Shown: positions 27,429 through 37,013, numbered from the stretch's first letter. The stretch is 64,000 nt of DNA from Schaalia sp. 19OD2882 (GCF_018986735.1 NZ_CP065521.1:186001-250000), one strand, 5' to 3'. Numbers and translations: made by a program. Notes: a model not told the origin generated them from the sequence alone.

Positions 27429-27826
27429 GCCCCACGGGCACGGCCTTTTCGTGCGAAAGCGTTGTCCCCCGTCACACCTTGTGTGCCTGTGAAGAATCTC
27501 GCTCCGCACATGCGCGCTTGTTCCAGAATTCGCAGGGAATTGATGAGGGGCGCATTCTGTGAGTCGATTTCCGCACCATCATGGGGGCGGGCGACTCGTG
27601 GCTTTCCGCCCATTTTGTCCACCTGTGACTGAGGTCTCGTAGCTTCCGTGAGGAATTGGGCTTCCCGATACAAGAAATGGCACTCCTGTGGATTGTTCCG
27701 ACCCGGATCGGATCACTATCGTGGCCTGTACGATGCGCGGGTTCTGCCTGCGTTCATGCTGCGCTTCGGACCGGGGATTCGCCCGTGTTCCCCATGCGCG
27801 TGAGTGTCCCGACACAAGGAGTTTCG
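27429..27826. other. Intergenic region between surface proteins 1 and 2, with a possible promoter
   Basis: No gene is visible in these 398 nt. TTGTTC (27693-27698) and TATCGT (27717-27722), 18 nt apart, are the best promoter-like pair and would give a leader of about 98 nt. TGCGCGTGAGTGTCCC (27795-27810) is almost identical to TGCGAGTAAGTGTCCC upstream of surface protein 1 at 24324. AAGGAG at 27816-27821 is the ribosome-binding site for ATG 27827. Confidence 0.4.
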
Positions 27827-30800
27827 ATGCGAGTCTCAGCGCCCCCACAAGGAGCTGCACCCCGTACGTGGACCGGAGCGTCATTGCGTGCCGTGCTGGT
27901 CGCCGTTCTCGCAGTGGCCGGGCTGGTCGCGCCGGCCCAGGTCATTCCCGCCCAAGCCGCACCGAATCCGGCGATCAAGATCACCAACGCCACCCTGCTG
28001 ACCGCGGACGAGTCGAGCGTGAATCCGATCTATTACCAAAACGGTGCGGTCCTCACTTTCAACTGGGACGCTTCGGCTGCCAATCCCAAGGTCGGCGACT
28101 CCTTCGGCGTCGGATTCGACCCGGTGTTCAACGCCCTGACCACCCAGACCATCGAGATGAAGGCCAACACGGCCGGCGGTGAGAAAAAGGTCGGCTCATG
28201 TGTCGTGAGCAAGACCGGGATGGTGTGCACATTCGACGACGGTCTGCAGGCGGCCATTGACGCGGGACACGGAAACCAGATCAAGGGCGCTGGAAAGGTC
28301 AAGCTCTCCAACGTCCAGACGACCAACTCGACCACCGTTCCCCTGAACCTCAACGGCACCATCACCCAGGTCCCGCTGCCCGGCAACAAGCCGATCGGCC
28401 CCGAGCCCTACTACGCCTGGGGATTCACCAAGGACCTCAACACGATCAAGAACGTCGGCGAGGTCGACAAGAATTGGCAGATCCAGTTCTCCTCGAACTA
28501 CATGGAAGGCAAGATGCCCGGTTTCACGACCGATGGCACCGTCTCCACCCTGGTGCTGCGGGACGTCCTCGGCGAAGGACAGACGCTGAACATTGCAGAC
28601 GGCGCCACGGTCAAACTGTCGACCTTCACCACGGGCGCTCAGGGCGTTCCCGCCAGGACCCTGCTCCTGGACGGCACCGGCGCCAAGCACGCCTTCGCCA
28701 ATGGCTGGACCCTGAAGACCACGCAGGCCGACGGCAATCATGTCGACATCACGATCACCGGCACGTGGCCCAAGGACACGAACTTCTTCATCACCGTTCC
28801 GATCACCTTCGACGGCGGCGCGAAGGCCGGTGTGAAGTACCAGAACTCGGCCTTCATCGGCGCGACCGACCACAAGGCCTACGCCGAGGAGTGGTACACC
28901 GAGGCCGCAGAGATCACCGTGTCCATGCAGCCGGGCTTCGGCACCTTCAAGGTCGGCAAGTTCGTCCAAGGTGATGCCGCCGCACATGTGGCCGCGGAGT
29001 CGACCTTCACCCTGGACGTGAAGTTCGTCCTGCCCAAGAACTACGACCAGTACAACCCGCACTGGACGCCCCCCGCCGGTTACACCATGGACGCCGACGG
29101 GAAGACCTTCCGCGGCAAGATGAAGGTCATCCTGGGCAAGAACACCTACTTCGACCCCCTCATCACCCTGCCCATGAACACCGTGGTGAACCTGGCGGAA
29201 GACCCTGCGGCGCAGGCTCAGCAACCCGGAGTCACCTGGGGAACGCCGAAGTTCAACGTCACCGCTTTCCAGATCGCTGACCGCAAGGTCAACGCGATCC
29301 AGCTGACGAACACCGCCGAGCGCTCCGCCGGCGCGGTCAGGGTCGGCGACTACGTGTGGATCGACAAGGACCGGAACGGCCTCCAGGACGCCACCGACGT
29401 CCCCATCGCCAACGCGAAGCTGACCCTCTCGCGCAGCGACAAGACCACCGTCAACAATGCCGACGGAACGCCACGCGCCCAACTGACGGCGACCACCGAC
29501 GCCCAGGGCCTGTACCGCTTCGACGCCCTGGAGACCCTGCCCGCAGGCGTCCACTACGTGGTGACCATCGATCCGACCAGCATCCCCGCGGGCCTGGAGC
29601 CCACCGAGACGAAGAACGGTGGCACCGGTCCGAACGACTCCTCCGCCCAGGCGGGCTTCGCCGAGTCAGTCGACCTCGTCAATGACGGGGAAGAGGACCT
29701 GACCCTGGACTTCGGATACGTCGAACTGGTCCCCGGCATCGACATCGAGAAGTACGACGGCGCCTGGGACGGAGTGGAATTCATCAACGGTGTGCCATCC
29801 CTGTCCGGCGACGGACAGCCCGCCAAGTTGCCGCAGAACGACCGTGACACTGCGGCCGACGCGCTGCTGGTCGGCGCCCAGGGTGCGACCGTGAAGTTCA
29901 CCGTCACCAACACCGGCAAGGCCGACCTCAAGAAGGTCTCCGTCACCGACTCCACCACCGCAGGTGATGCTCTGACCAACATCACGTGCACCGTCGCCGG
30001 TGCCCAGGTTGCCGGTGACGCCATCGACGCCGAATGGGTCTTCAAGTCGGGTACCTCCTTCGAGTGCACCGGCACACTGCCCTCGATCACGCAGGCTCAC
30101 GCCGACACCGCCAAGGTCCAGGCAACCCCCGTGTACGGTGGCCAGCCCGTCACCGACGAGGACTCCTGGCACGCCTCCCCCAACCCGAAGGTGTCCGTGG
30201 GCGACTACGTGTGGGAAGACGTCAACAAGGACGGCCTGCAGGACGCGACCGACAAGCCCATCGCAGGTGTCACCCTGACGCTGTCGCGCAGCGACAACGC
30301 ACCGGTGAAGAACTGGGACGGCACCGCCCGCACGGAGTTGACCACCACCACTGACGACTCCGGCAAGTACGCCTTCAAGGACCTTGAGGCCCTCCCGCAG
30401 GGCATCCACTACGTGGTCGCGGTCACCACTCCGCAGGGCTTCCAGCCGACCACGCCCGACCGCGCCGGTGGCGACCGCTCCGTCGACTCCGACGCGATCG
30501 CCGGGAAGGCCGAGTCCACGGACCTGACCGATGACGGCGCAAACGACCCGACGCTGGACTTCGGATTCGTCAAGCGAGTCCCGGGCATCGACATCGAGAA
30601 GTACGACGGCACCTGGGACGGCGTGGCATTCGACGGTGTGGGCCGGGCGGCCCTCGACGGCAACGGCCAACCGGCCACCCTGCCCGTCGGCGACCGCGAC
30701 ACCGCCGCGGATGCCCTGGTCCTCAAGGAAGGCGCGCAGGCAACCGTCACCTTCACCGTCACCAACACCGGCAACGAGGACCTGAAGAAGGTCCGCGTGA

Positions 30801-32413
30801 CCGATTCGACCACCCAGGGCGCCGCCCTCGTCGATGTCATGTGCACCGTCGCCGGTGCGCAGGTGGCCGGTGATGCGATCGACCCCGAATGGCTGTTCAA
30901 GCCCGGCACGTCCTTCGACTGCACCGGAACCCTGCAGGCCATCGGCGAAGCGCACGCCGACAAGGCCTCTGTGCAGGCCACGCCTGCCGCCGGTGGCGAA
31001 CCCGTCACCGACGAGGACGAATGGCATGCGAAGCCCTTCCCCAAGGTCGCCGTCGGCGACTACGTGTGGGAGGACGTCAACCGCGACGGACTGCAGGACG
31101 CCACCGACCGCCCGATTGAAGGGGTCGTCCTGGAGATCTCCCGCACCGACTCCCAGCCCGTGAACGACCCTGACGGCACCGCCCGCAAGGAGCTGACCGC
31201 CACCACGGACGCCAGCGGCAAGTACCTCTTCGAGAACCTGCAGGTCCTGCCCCAGGGAGTCCACTACGTGGTCACCGTCAAGACCGGCCCCAAGGCCATG
31301 GTTCCCACCATCGAGAGGGACGATGACGACCGCGCCCTCGATTCCGACGCGAAGTCCGGCAAGGCCGAGTCCACCGACCTGCTGGTCGACGGCGCGAAGG
31401 ACCTCACCCTGGACTTCGGCTACCACATCGAGAAGCCGGGCGTGGACATCGAGAAGTTCGACGGCTCCTGGGACGGCGTGGGCTTCGTCAACGGCGAGGC
31501 CAAGCTGACCAACGGCCAGCCCGCCGACCTGCCCGCAGGTGACCGCGACACCGCTGAGACGGCGCTGGTCGTCAAGGGTGACGCGGAACAGCCCGTCACC
31601 TTCACGGTGACCAACACCGGCCTGGAGGACCTGACCAAGGTGGTCGTCTCCGACGCCACCACGAACGGGCCGGCCCTTGCCGGCGTGGTCTGCACGGTCA
31701 ACGGGACCGCGTACGAGGCCGATGCCTCCGGCGTGGTGACGATTGATCCCGCGTGGGTCTTCGTTCCGCAGGCCTCCTTCTCCTGCACCGGCACCCTGCC
31801 GGCGCTGGGCGAGGTGAAGTTGCACTCGGACACGGCCTCCGTCGAGGCGGTCACCGTGGCCTCCGGCATGGCTGTCAGCGACAAGGACGACTGGCACGCC
31901 AAGCCGCGTCCCAAGGTCAAGGTGGGCAACTACGTGTGGTTCGACCAGAACAAGAACGGCGTCCAGGACGATGGTGAGCCCGGCATCGAGGGCGTCGAGT
32001 TGACGCTGACCGACGAGGCCGGAAACCCCGTCACGAACGTGTTCGACGTGCCCGTCGCGCCGGTCGTGACCGACGGCCAGGGCTACTACGAGTTCCCGAA
32101 CCTGCCCGCGGGCAAGAAGTACGTCGTCACGGTCACCAAGGCCCCGAGCGGCTACGAGCCCACCAAGGCCGGCGCCACTGACCGCGACAAGGACTCCTCC
32201 ACGGGCAAGGAGATCTCGGTTCTGCTGCCCGGCGACGGGGACGAGGACATGACGCTGGACTTCGGATTCGTCAAGCCCGAGGTGCCGCCGACCACGCCTG
32301 GAACTCCGAAGCTGCCCGTCACGGGTGCTGCCACCGGAATGACCCTTGTGGGTGCTGTCGTCGCCTTGGCAGTGGGTGCGCTGGCCGTGGGCCTGCGCCG
32401 CCGCCGAGCCTGA
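27827..32413 (+). CDS. LPXTG-anchored surface adhesin 2 with alternating SdrD B-like and DUF7507-like repeats
   Basis: 1528 residues from ATG 27827 (AAGGAG 5 nt upstream; in-frame upstream Met codons lack such a site). The signal peptide ends near AQA|APN (~44). A MSCRAMM-like N-terminal region spans ~45-370, and a DUF5979-like domain (MQPGFGTFKVGKFVQG) ~365-500. Four SdrD B-like domains start at ~504, 788, 1073 and 1363, each with the acidic V-G-D/N-Y-V-W-x-D motif. The three gaps between them are DUF7507-like modules (FTVTNTG, IDIEKYDG, CTGTLP). The C-terminus is LPVTG (~1496), a hydrophobic helix and RRRRA. The role is a wall-anchored adhesin with an extended stalk, probably Ca2+-stiffened as in SdrD. 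The ligand is unknown. It requires a sortase from elsewhere. Confidence 0.93.
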   Translation: MRVSAPPQGAAPRTWTGASLRAVLVAVLAVAGLVAPAQVIPAQAAPNPAIKITNATLLTADESSVNPIYYQNGAVLTFNWDASAANPKVGDSFGVGFDPVFNALTTQTIEMKANTAGGEKKVGSCVVSKTGMVCTFDDGLQAAIDAGHGNQIKGAGKVKLSNVQTTNSTTVPLNLNGTITQVPLPGNKPIGPEPYYAWGFTKDLNTIKNVGEVDKNWQIQFSSNYMEGKMPGFTTDGTVSTLVLRDVLGEGQTLNIADGATVKLSTFTTGAQGVPARTLLLDGTGAKHAFANGWTLKTTQADGNHVDITITGTWPKDTNFFITVPITFDGGAKAGVKYQNSAFIGATDHKAYAEEWYTEAAEITVSMQPGFGTFKVGKFVQGDAAAHVAAESTFTLDVKFVLPKNYDQYNPHWTPPAGYTMDADGKTFRGKMKVILGKNTYFDPLITLPMNTVVNLAEDPAAQAQQPGVTWGTPKFNVTAFQIADRKVNAIQLTNTAERSAGAVRVGDYVWIDKDRNGLQDATDVPIANAKLTLSRSDKTTVNNADGTPRAQLTATTDAQGLYRFDALETLPAGVHYVVTIDPTSIPAGLEPTETKNGGTGPNDSSAQAGFAESVDLVNDGEEDLTLDFGYVELVPGIDIEKYDGAWDGVEFINGVPSLSGDGQPAKLPQNDRDTAADALLVGAQGATVKFTVTNTGKADLKKVSVTDSTTAGDALTNITCTVAGAQVAGDAIDAEWVFKSGTSFECTGTLPSITQAHADTAKVQATPVYGGQPVTDEDSWHASPNPKVSVGDYVWEDVNKDGLQDATDKPIAGVTLTLSRSDNAPVKNWDGTARTELTTTTDDSGKYAFKDLEALPQGIHYVVAVTTPQGFQPTTPDRAGGDRSVDSDAIAGKAESTDLTDDGANDPTLDFGFVKRVPGIDIEKYDGTWDGVAFDGVGRAALDGNGQPATLPVGDRDTAADALVLKEGAQATVTFTVTNTGNEDLKKVRVTDSTTQGAALVDVMCTVAGAQVAGDAIDPEWLFKPGTSFDCTGTLQAIGEAHADKASVQATPAAGGEPVTDEDEWHAKPFPKVAVGDYVWEDVNRDGLQDATDRPIEGVVLEISRTDSQPVNDPDGTARKELTATTDASGKYLFENLQVLPQGVHYVVTVKTGPKAMVPTIERDDDDRALDSDAKSGKAESTDLLVDGAKDLTLDFGYHIEKPGVDIEKFDGSWDGVGFVNGEAKLTNGQPADLPAGDRDTAETALVVKGDAEQPVTFTVTNTGLEDLTKVVVSDATTNGPALAGVVCTVNGTAYEADASGVVTIDPAWVFVPQASFSCTGTLPALGEVKLHSDTASVEAVTVASGMAVSDKDDWHAKPRPKVKVGNYVWFDQNKNGVQDDGEPGIEGVELTLTDEAGNPVTNVFDVPVAPVVTDGQGYYEFPNLPAGKKYVVTVTKAPSGYEPTKAGATDRDKDSSTGKEISVLLPGDGDEDMTLDFGFVKPEVPPTTPGTPKLPVTGAATGMTLVGAVVALAVGALAVGLRRRRA
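29336..32281 (+). repeat. Compound coding repeat in surface adhesin 2 (~855-bp unit)
   Basis: Successive units begin near 29336, 30188, 31043 and 31914, a period of 850-871 bp (284-290 residues). Each full unit is one SdrD B-like plus one DUF7507-like module; the last has only the SdrD B-like part. Units 1-3 share phrases such as KEGA/VGAQ-x-TV-FTVTNTG and AQVAGDAIDxEW, pointing to internal duplication. Confidence 0.8.
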
Positions 32414-32458
32414 CGCTGGAGCGCCCACCTGGTTGACGGCCGGGTGAGTGGCCAGGAA

Positions 32459-32498
32459 GGGCCCCGGGACGTCCTCGAACGTCCCGGGGCCCTCTTGT
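32459..32498 (+). terminator. Terminator of surface adhesin 2
   Basis: A perfect 13-bp stem, GGGCCCCGGGACG and CGTCCCGGGGCCC, with an 8-nt loop is followed by TCTTGTCG. It lies 46 nt after the stop and isolates the following SRP RNA gene. Confidence 0.8.
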
Positions 32499-32589
32499 CG
32501 TCAGCAGGTCCGGGGACGAGGGCGATGCGGCGCGTGTGCGCCTGCAGGTGCCAGTGCGAACCGGGGGGCTGCGACGTGTAGACTTGTCG

Positions 32590-32682
32590 TCGATCCTCCG
32601 CGTGACGGTATCGTCCGAACCTCCCCAGGGCCGGAAGGCAGCAAGGATAAGGGCGCGCTGCCGGGTGCGCGGAGGATCCTTG
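32590..32682 (+). ncRNA. ffs: Small (4.5S-type) signal recognition particle RNA
   Basis: The conserved Ffh-binding core is present: CGAACCTCCCCAGG, then the GGAA tetraloop in GGCCGGAAGGC, then AGCAAGGATAAGG (32615-32653). The outer helix is closed by the perfect complement GATCCTCCGCG (32592-32602) and CGCGGAGGATC (32668-32678). The ~93-nt size matches the short eubacterial SRP RNA. With Ffh it targets nascent membrane proteins. In actinobacteria ffs usually lies just upstream of dnaX; here a surface protein and an antiporter intervene. Confidence 0.95.
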
Positions 32683-32828
32683 GTTCTCCGCGCAAAATGC
32701 TGATCGGCTGCGGAATCCCTTTTCGGTGGACCGGTACCCGCGCGTGAGATGGCGCACGGAGGGCTCGCAAGGGCTTTGGGATCCGAGGGCGTGTCCCAGA
32801 TTTTCTTCCCACACGAGGGCGAAGAGGC

Positions 32829-32855
32829 TTGCCCTGAAGCTCGCGTGAGTATAAG
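32829..32855 (+). promoter_or_regulatory. Possible promoter of surface adhesin 3
   Basis: TTGCCC (32829-32834) and TATAAG (32850-32855) are 15 nt apart, shorter than ideal. TATAAG is the same hexamer as in the tRNA-Ser promoter. A start near 32863 would give a leader of about 63 nt. Confidence 0.35.
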
Positions 32856-32925
32856 TTCTTGGACAGGAGTCCATTTGGCGCGCGCTCGCACGCCCCCGGC
32901 ATCAACGGAGCGACACGGAGAACCC

Positions 32926-35900
32926 ATGCTTCATTTCAGAAAACGCGCGACGAATCGCTTGATCGCCGCTTTTTCGACACTGGCACTTGCAGTGACGGGC
33001 TTGGGCCTCAGCCTGTCCCAGGCACCTGCCGCCCAAGCGGAGGACGCGGTCGCCACCAGCACGCCGAACCCCGCCATCGTCGTCAGCGACGTGCACACCC
33101 AGGCGTGGAACGTCGGCGGAACCCCGCCGAATTGCGGCCAGAGTGGAAAGGTCTTCCTCTACTGGAAGCTGTGCATCACATGGAAGTGGGACGCCCGCAA
33201 CGCCAATCCGAAGGAAGGCGACAGCTTCTTCCTCGGCCTGCCCACCCAGTTCCAGCTGCTCGACGTGGCCCCCTACGACCTGATGGCCCCGGTCACCGAC
33301 CTGGCCGCGGGTACGACCACCGACATGAAGGTCGGCACCTGCACCTCCGTGGCGCGCACTGCCACCGATCCCGCCAGGATCACCTGCACCTTCGACAAGG
33401 GGCTGACCAACGCCCAGAAGCTGGGCAACATCAACCTCGTCGGCGACGGCTGGCTGGCCGCCTACGTTCGCGAGAAGCTCGACTCGACCACCGCGGACTT
33501 CAACCTCAACGGAACCGCCACACCGGTCCCCAACCCCGGCGGTGAGCCGATCGCCCCGGGTGTGGGCACCTACCGTCCTCGCGTCCCCGTCAAGGAGAAC
33601 GACGGCATTCGCTCCACCACCAAGGAGATCAACTGGAAGGTCGTCTTCGGCTCCGGCAAGTTGGCCGAGGTCTACGGCGGCGCCATCCCGACGCCCCTTG
33701 TCCTGACCGACACCCTCTCCGACGGACAGCTGTTCTCAGACCAACGCCCCGTCGTGCTCGACATCATCAACAGCCCGGCCATCCCGGTCCCCCCGGCGAC
33801 CATCCGCGTGGGCTCCAGCGACACTTCCAAGGCGCGCCTCCTCAACGAGGCCGGTCACACGACCTTCACGATCGAACGCGAGCTGTCGGCCGACCGCAAG
33901 ACGATGACGCTGAAGATCTCCCCGAACGCCCCCGGCACCTGGGAGCCGGACACCAACTACGTCATCCGCTACTCCTCCGTGCCGGACACCGAGAACGGCC
34001 TGGTCGACCAGTCCCGCACCTACTCCAACAAGGCGACCTTCAAGGACACCAACACCACGGTGACCAGCAAGGCCACCTACAGCGTTGCGGCCGGCGGCAC
34101 CGCCCGCATGGAGCCCGGCTACGGCACCTTCTCGATCAACAAGATCGCTGACGGCACCGCCGCCAACACGGTTCCGGCCAACACGAAGGTCAAGGTGAAG
34201 GTCAAGTGGGCCCTGCCCGGCGGCAAGAGCGCGGCCGACTTCCCCGGTTGGACGGCCCCGGCCTCGAACCCCTTCGAGATCGAGGTGCTCGTCGGTGGCA
34301 CCGCCACCTACTTCCCGAACCCCCTGCCCTTCCCGGCCGGAACGCAGATCGAACTGACCGAGGACCTGGCAGGTTCCGACCTGCCCACGATCCGCTGGGA
34401 CAACCCCCGTTTCAAGATCGGCGCGGCGACCGACACCACGGCAAACGGTGTCTTCACCGTCGATGGTGGAGCCGTCACCAACGTCAACCTGACCAACGCC
34501 GCGGAGCACAAGAAGGTCTCCGTCGGTGACTACGTGTGGTTCGACACCAACAAGGACGGCCTGCAGGACGATGGCGAGCCCGGCATCGAAGGCGTCACGC
34601 TGACGATCGCGCGCAGCGACAACGCCAGTGTCACCGCCCTCGACGGCGGCGCCTACCAGACGACCACCAAGACCGACGCCTCGGGCAAGTACGCCTTCAC
34701 CGACCTGCCGGCGCTGCCCGCCGGTGTCCACTACGTGGTCTCCGTGACCGCTCCTGCCGGTCACATGGCCACCACCGCCAATGCCGGTGACACGGCACGC
34801 GACTCGTCGACCGGCTCTGCCGAGTCGACGGACCTGACCACCGACGGCGCCAGCGACCCGACCCTGGACTTCGGTTTCATCAAGGGCAAGGTCTCCGTGG
34901 GTGACTACGTGTGGTTCGACACCAACGCCGACGGCATCCAGGACGACGACGAGAAGGGCATCGAGGGCGTCACCCTGACGATCTCGCGCACCGACTCCCA
35001 GCCGGTCAAGGACGCCGAGGGCAACCCGGTGTCCACCACCACGACCGACGCCGCCGGCAAGTACCAGTTCACGAACCTGGAGGTCCTGCCCCAGGGCGTG
35101 AAGTACGTCGTCACCGTCACCGACCCGGCCGGCTACACGCCGACCACACCGAATGCGGGCGACCCTGCCAAGGATTCGTCCACCGGCAGCGCCGAAGCCA
35201 AGGAACTGCCCGGCGACGGAGACCAGGACCTGACCCTGGACTTCGGCTACGTCAAGGGCAAGGTCTCCGTGGGTGACTACGTGTGGGTCGACTCCGACAA
35301 GAACGGCACCCAGGACGCCGGTGAGCCCGGCATCGAGGGGGTCGCACTGACGATCTCGCGCACCGACGGCAAGCCGGTCATGGACGTCCAGGGCAACACC
35401 CTGACCACCACCAAGACCGACGCCGACGGAAAGTACCTGTTCAAGGACCTTGAGATCCTGCCGGCTGGTGTCACCTACGTCGTGACCGTCACCGACCCGG
35501 AGGGCTACGTGCCCACCACGCCGAATGTCGGCGACCCGGCCACCGATTCCTCGGCCGGCAAGGCCCAGGCCAAGGAGCTCCCCTCCAATGGCGACTCGGA
35601 CCTGACCCTGGACTTCGGCTACGTCAAGGCCAAGGTCACCATCGGTGACTACGTCTGGGAGGACACCAACCGCAACGGCACCCAGGACGCCGGCGAGCCC
35701 GGCATCAAGGACGTGACCCTGACGGTCGGCCGCACCGACGGCAAGCCGGTCATGGACGTCAGCGGCAACCCTGTCTCCACCACGACCACCGATGCCGACG
35801 GCAAGTACCTTTTCGAGAACCTCGAGGTCCTGCCCAAGGGTGTCAAGTACGTGGTCACCGTCACCGCTCCCGACGGCTTCACGCCGACCACACCGAATGT

Positions 35901-36948
35901 GGGCGACCCTGCAAAGGACTCGTCGACGGACTCGGCGACCTCGAAGGACCTGACCAAGGATGGCGACGAGGACCTGACCCTGGACTTCGGCTTCGTCCGC
36001 CCGCGCGTGAGCGTCGGTGACTACGTCTGGTTCGACGCGAACAAGGACGGCGTCCAGGACGCCACCGACCAGCCGCTCGAAGGCGTCACCTTGACGATCT
36101 CACGCAGCGACAGCGCCCCGGTGAAGAACGCCGACGGCACTGACCGCACCACGCTGACCACCGTCACCGACGCCACCGGCATGTACTCCTTCACCGACCT
36201 GCAGGTCCTGCCTGCCGGCACCCACTACGTCGTCACGGTCACCGCGCCCGCCGGATTTGCGCCGACGGCAGCAGGTGCCGGTGGCGACACGGCGAAGGAC
36301 TCCTCGACCGGTTCCGCCGAGTCGACGGACCTCACCGCCGACGGCGCCAACGACCCGACGCTCGACTTCGGGTTCATCAAGCCGGCCGTCGCCGTGGGCG
36401 ACTTCGTGTGGGAGGACACCAACAAGAACGGCACCCAGGACGCCGGCGAGCCCGGCATCAAGGACGTGACCCTGACGGTTGGCCGCACCGACGGCAAGCC
36501 GGTCACCAACGTCAGCGGCGCCACCGTGACGACGACCACCACCGATGCCGATGGCAAGTACGTCTTCGACGGCCTGGAGGTCCCGCCCGACGGCGTCAAG
36601 TACGTGGTGACGGTGACTGCGCCGTCCGGCTACGAGCCGACCACCCCGAATGTGGGTGACCCGGCAACTGACTCGTCCACCGATTCGGCGATCTCCGCCG
36701 CCTTGACGAAGGACGGTGACAAGGACCTGACCCTGGACTTCGGTTTCGTCAAGTCCCCCCAGTCCAACGTCCCGCCGGCGCCGAACCAGCCTCCGGCCCC
36801 CAACCAGCCTCCGGCACCCAAGCAGCCGGCACCGAAGGAGCCGAAGCTGCCCGTCACCGGTTCACCGACCTCCGTCGTGGCTGGAGCCGCAGTACTGGCC
36901 CTGCTTGCTGGCGGCGCTGCAATGGCGCTGCGTCGGCGCCGGGGTTGA
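32926..36948 (+). CDS. LPXTG-anchored surface adhesin 3 with six tandem SdrD B-like domains
   Basis: 1340 residues from ATG 32926 (CGGAG 5 nt upstream). The signal peptide ends at AQA|EDA (~38). The N-terminal MSCRAMM-like region (~45-390) has paired cysteines (PPNCGQ, LCITWKW, CTSVA, CTFDKG). A DUF5979-like domain (MEPGYGTFSINKIADG) covers ~395-525. Six SdrD B-like domains start at about 530, 655, 777, 899, 1026 and 1153, each of 122-127 residues with V-S-V-G-D-Y-V-W-F-D and LTLDFGYVK ends. The end has a Pro-rich wall-spanning piece (~1279-1305), LPVTG (~1307), a membrane helix and RRRRG. It differs from adhesin 2 by lacking DUF7507-like spacers, giving a uniform stalk. It should be surface exposed through a sortase from elsewhere. 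The ligand is unknown. Confidence 0.93.
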   Translation: MLHFRKRATNRLIAAFSTLALAVTGLGLSLSQAPAAQAEDAVATSTPNPAIVVSDVHTQAWNVGGTPPNCGQSGKVFLYWKLCITWKWDARNANPKEGDSFFLGLPTQFQLLDVAPYDLMAPVTDLAAGTTTDMKVGTCTSVARTATDPARITCTFDKGLTNAQKLGNINLVGDGWLAAYVREKLDSTTADFNLNGTATPVPNPGGEPIAPGVGTYRPRVPVKENDGIRSTTKEINWKVVFGSGKLAEVYGGAIPTPLVLTDTLSDGQLFSDQRPVVLDIINSPAIPVPPATIRVGSSDTSKARLLNEAGHTTFTIERELSADRKTMTLKISPNAPGTWEPDTNYVIRYSSVPDTENGLVDQSRTYSNKATFKDTNTTVTSKATYSVAAGGTARMEPGYGTFSINKIADGTAANTVPANTKVKVKVKWALPGGKSAADFPGWTAPASNPFEIEVLVGGTATYFPNPLPFPAGTQIELTEDLAGSDLPTIRWDNPRFKIGAATDTTANGVFTVDGGAVTNVNLTNAAEHKKVSVGDYVWFDTNKDGLQDDGEPGIEGVTLTIARSDNASVTALDGGAYQTTTKTDASGKYAFTDLPALPAGVHYVVSVTAPAGHMATTANAGDTARDSSTGSAESTDLTTDGASDPTLDFGFIKGKVSVGDYVWFDTNADGIQDDDEKGIEGVTLTISRTDSQPVKDAEGNPVSTTTTDAAGKYQFTNLEVLPQGVKYVVTVTDPAGYTPTTPNAGDPAKDSSTGSAEAKELPGDGDQDLTLDFGYVKGKVSVGDYVWVDSDKNGTQDAGEPGIEGVALTISRTDGKPVMDVQGNTLTTTKTDADGKYLFKDLEILPAGVTYVVTVTDPEGYVPTTPNVGDPATDSSAGKAQAKELPSNGDSDLTLDFGYVKAKVTIGDYVWEDTNRNGTQDAGEPGIKDVTLTVGRTDGKPVMDVSGNPVSTTTTDADGKYLFENLEVLPKGVKYVVTVTAPDGFTPTTPNVGDPAKDSSTDSATSKDLTKDGDEDLTLDFGFVRPRVSVGDYVWFDANKDGVQDATDQPLEGVTLTISRSDSAPVKNADGTDRTTLTTVTDATGMYSFTDLQVLPAGTHYVVTVTAPAGFAPTAAGAGGDTAKDSSTGSAESTDLTADGANDPTLDFGFIKPAVAVGDFVWEDTNKNGTQDAGEPGIKDVTLTVGRTDGKPVTNVSGATVTTTTTDADGKYVFDGLEVPPDGVKYVVTVTAPSGYEPTTPNVGDPATDSSTDSAISAALTKDGDKDLTLDFGFVKSPQSNVPPAPNQPPAPNQPPAPKQPAPKEPKLPVTGSPTSVVAGAAVLALLAGGAAMALRRRRG
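34516..36760 (+). repeat. Six tandem ~366-381-bp coding repeats in surface adhesin 3
   Basis: Units begin near 34516, 34891, 35257, 35623, 36004 and 36385. Units 4 and 6 are the closest: 53 nt are identical (35674-35726 and 36427-36479) and identity continues beyond a single mismatch. Such DNA identity allows copy-number change by recombination. Confidence 0.85.
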
Positions 36949-36976
36949 TGCCCTGACGAACAGCGAGTAGGTGCAC

Positions 36977-37013
36977 GGACAGGCCCTGCCCCACCCGGGG
37001 GCGGGGCCTGTCC
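36977..37013 (+). terminator. Terminator of surface adhesin 3
   Basis: GGACAGGCCCTGCCCC pairs with GGGGCGGGGCCTGTCC (one G-T wobble) around a 5-nt loop, 28 nt after the stop. No T-run follows. Confidence 0.6.

Noticed and set aside
29666..32428. 920-codon open frame antisense to surface adhesin 2
   Set aside because: It mirrors the repeats of the real gene and has no signal peptide, domain or ribosome-binding site.
24414..36948. Sortase-assembled pilus operon
   Set aside because: No sortase C gene and no clear CnaB/pilin backbone motif is present; the genes are separated by terminators and an RNA gene.
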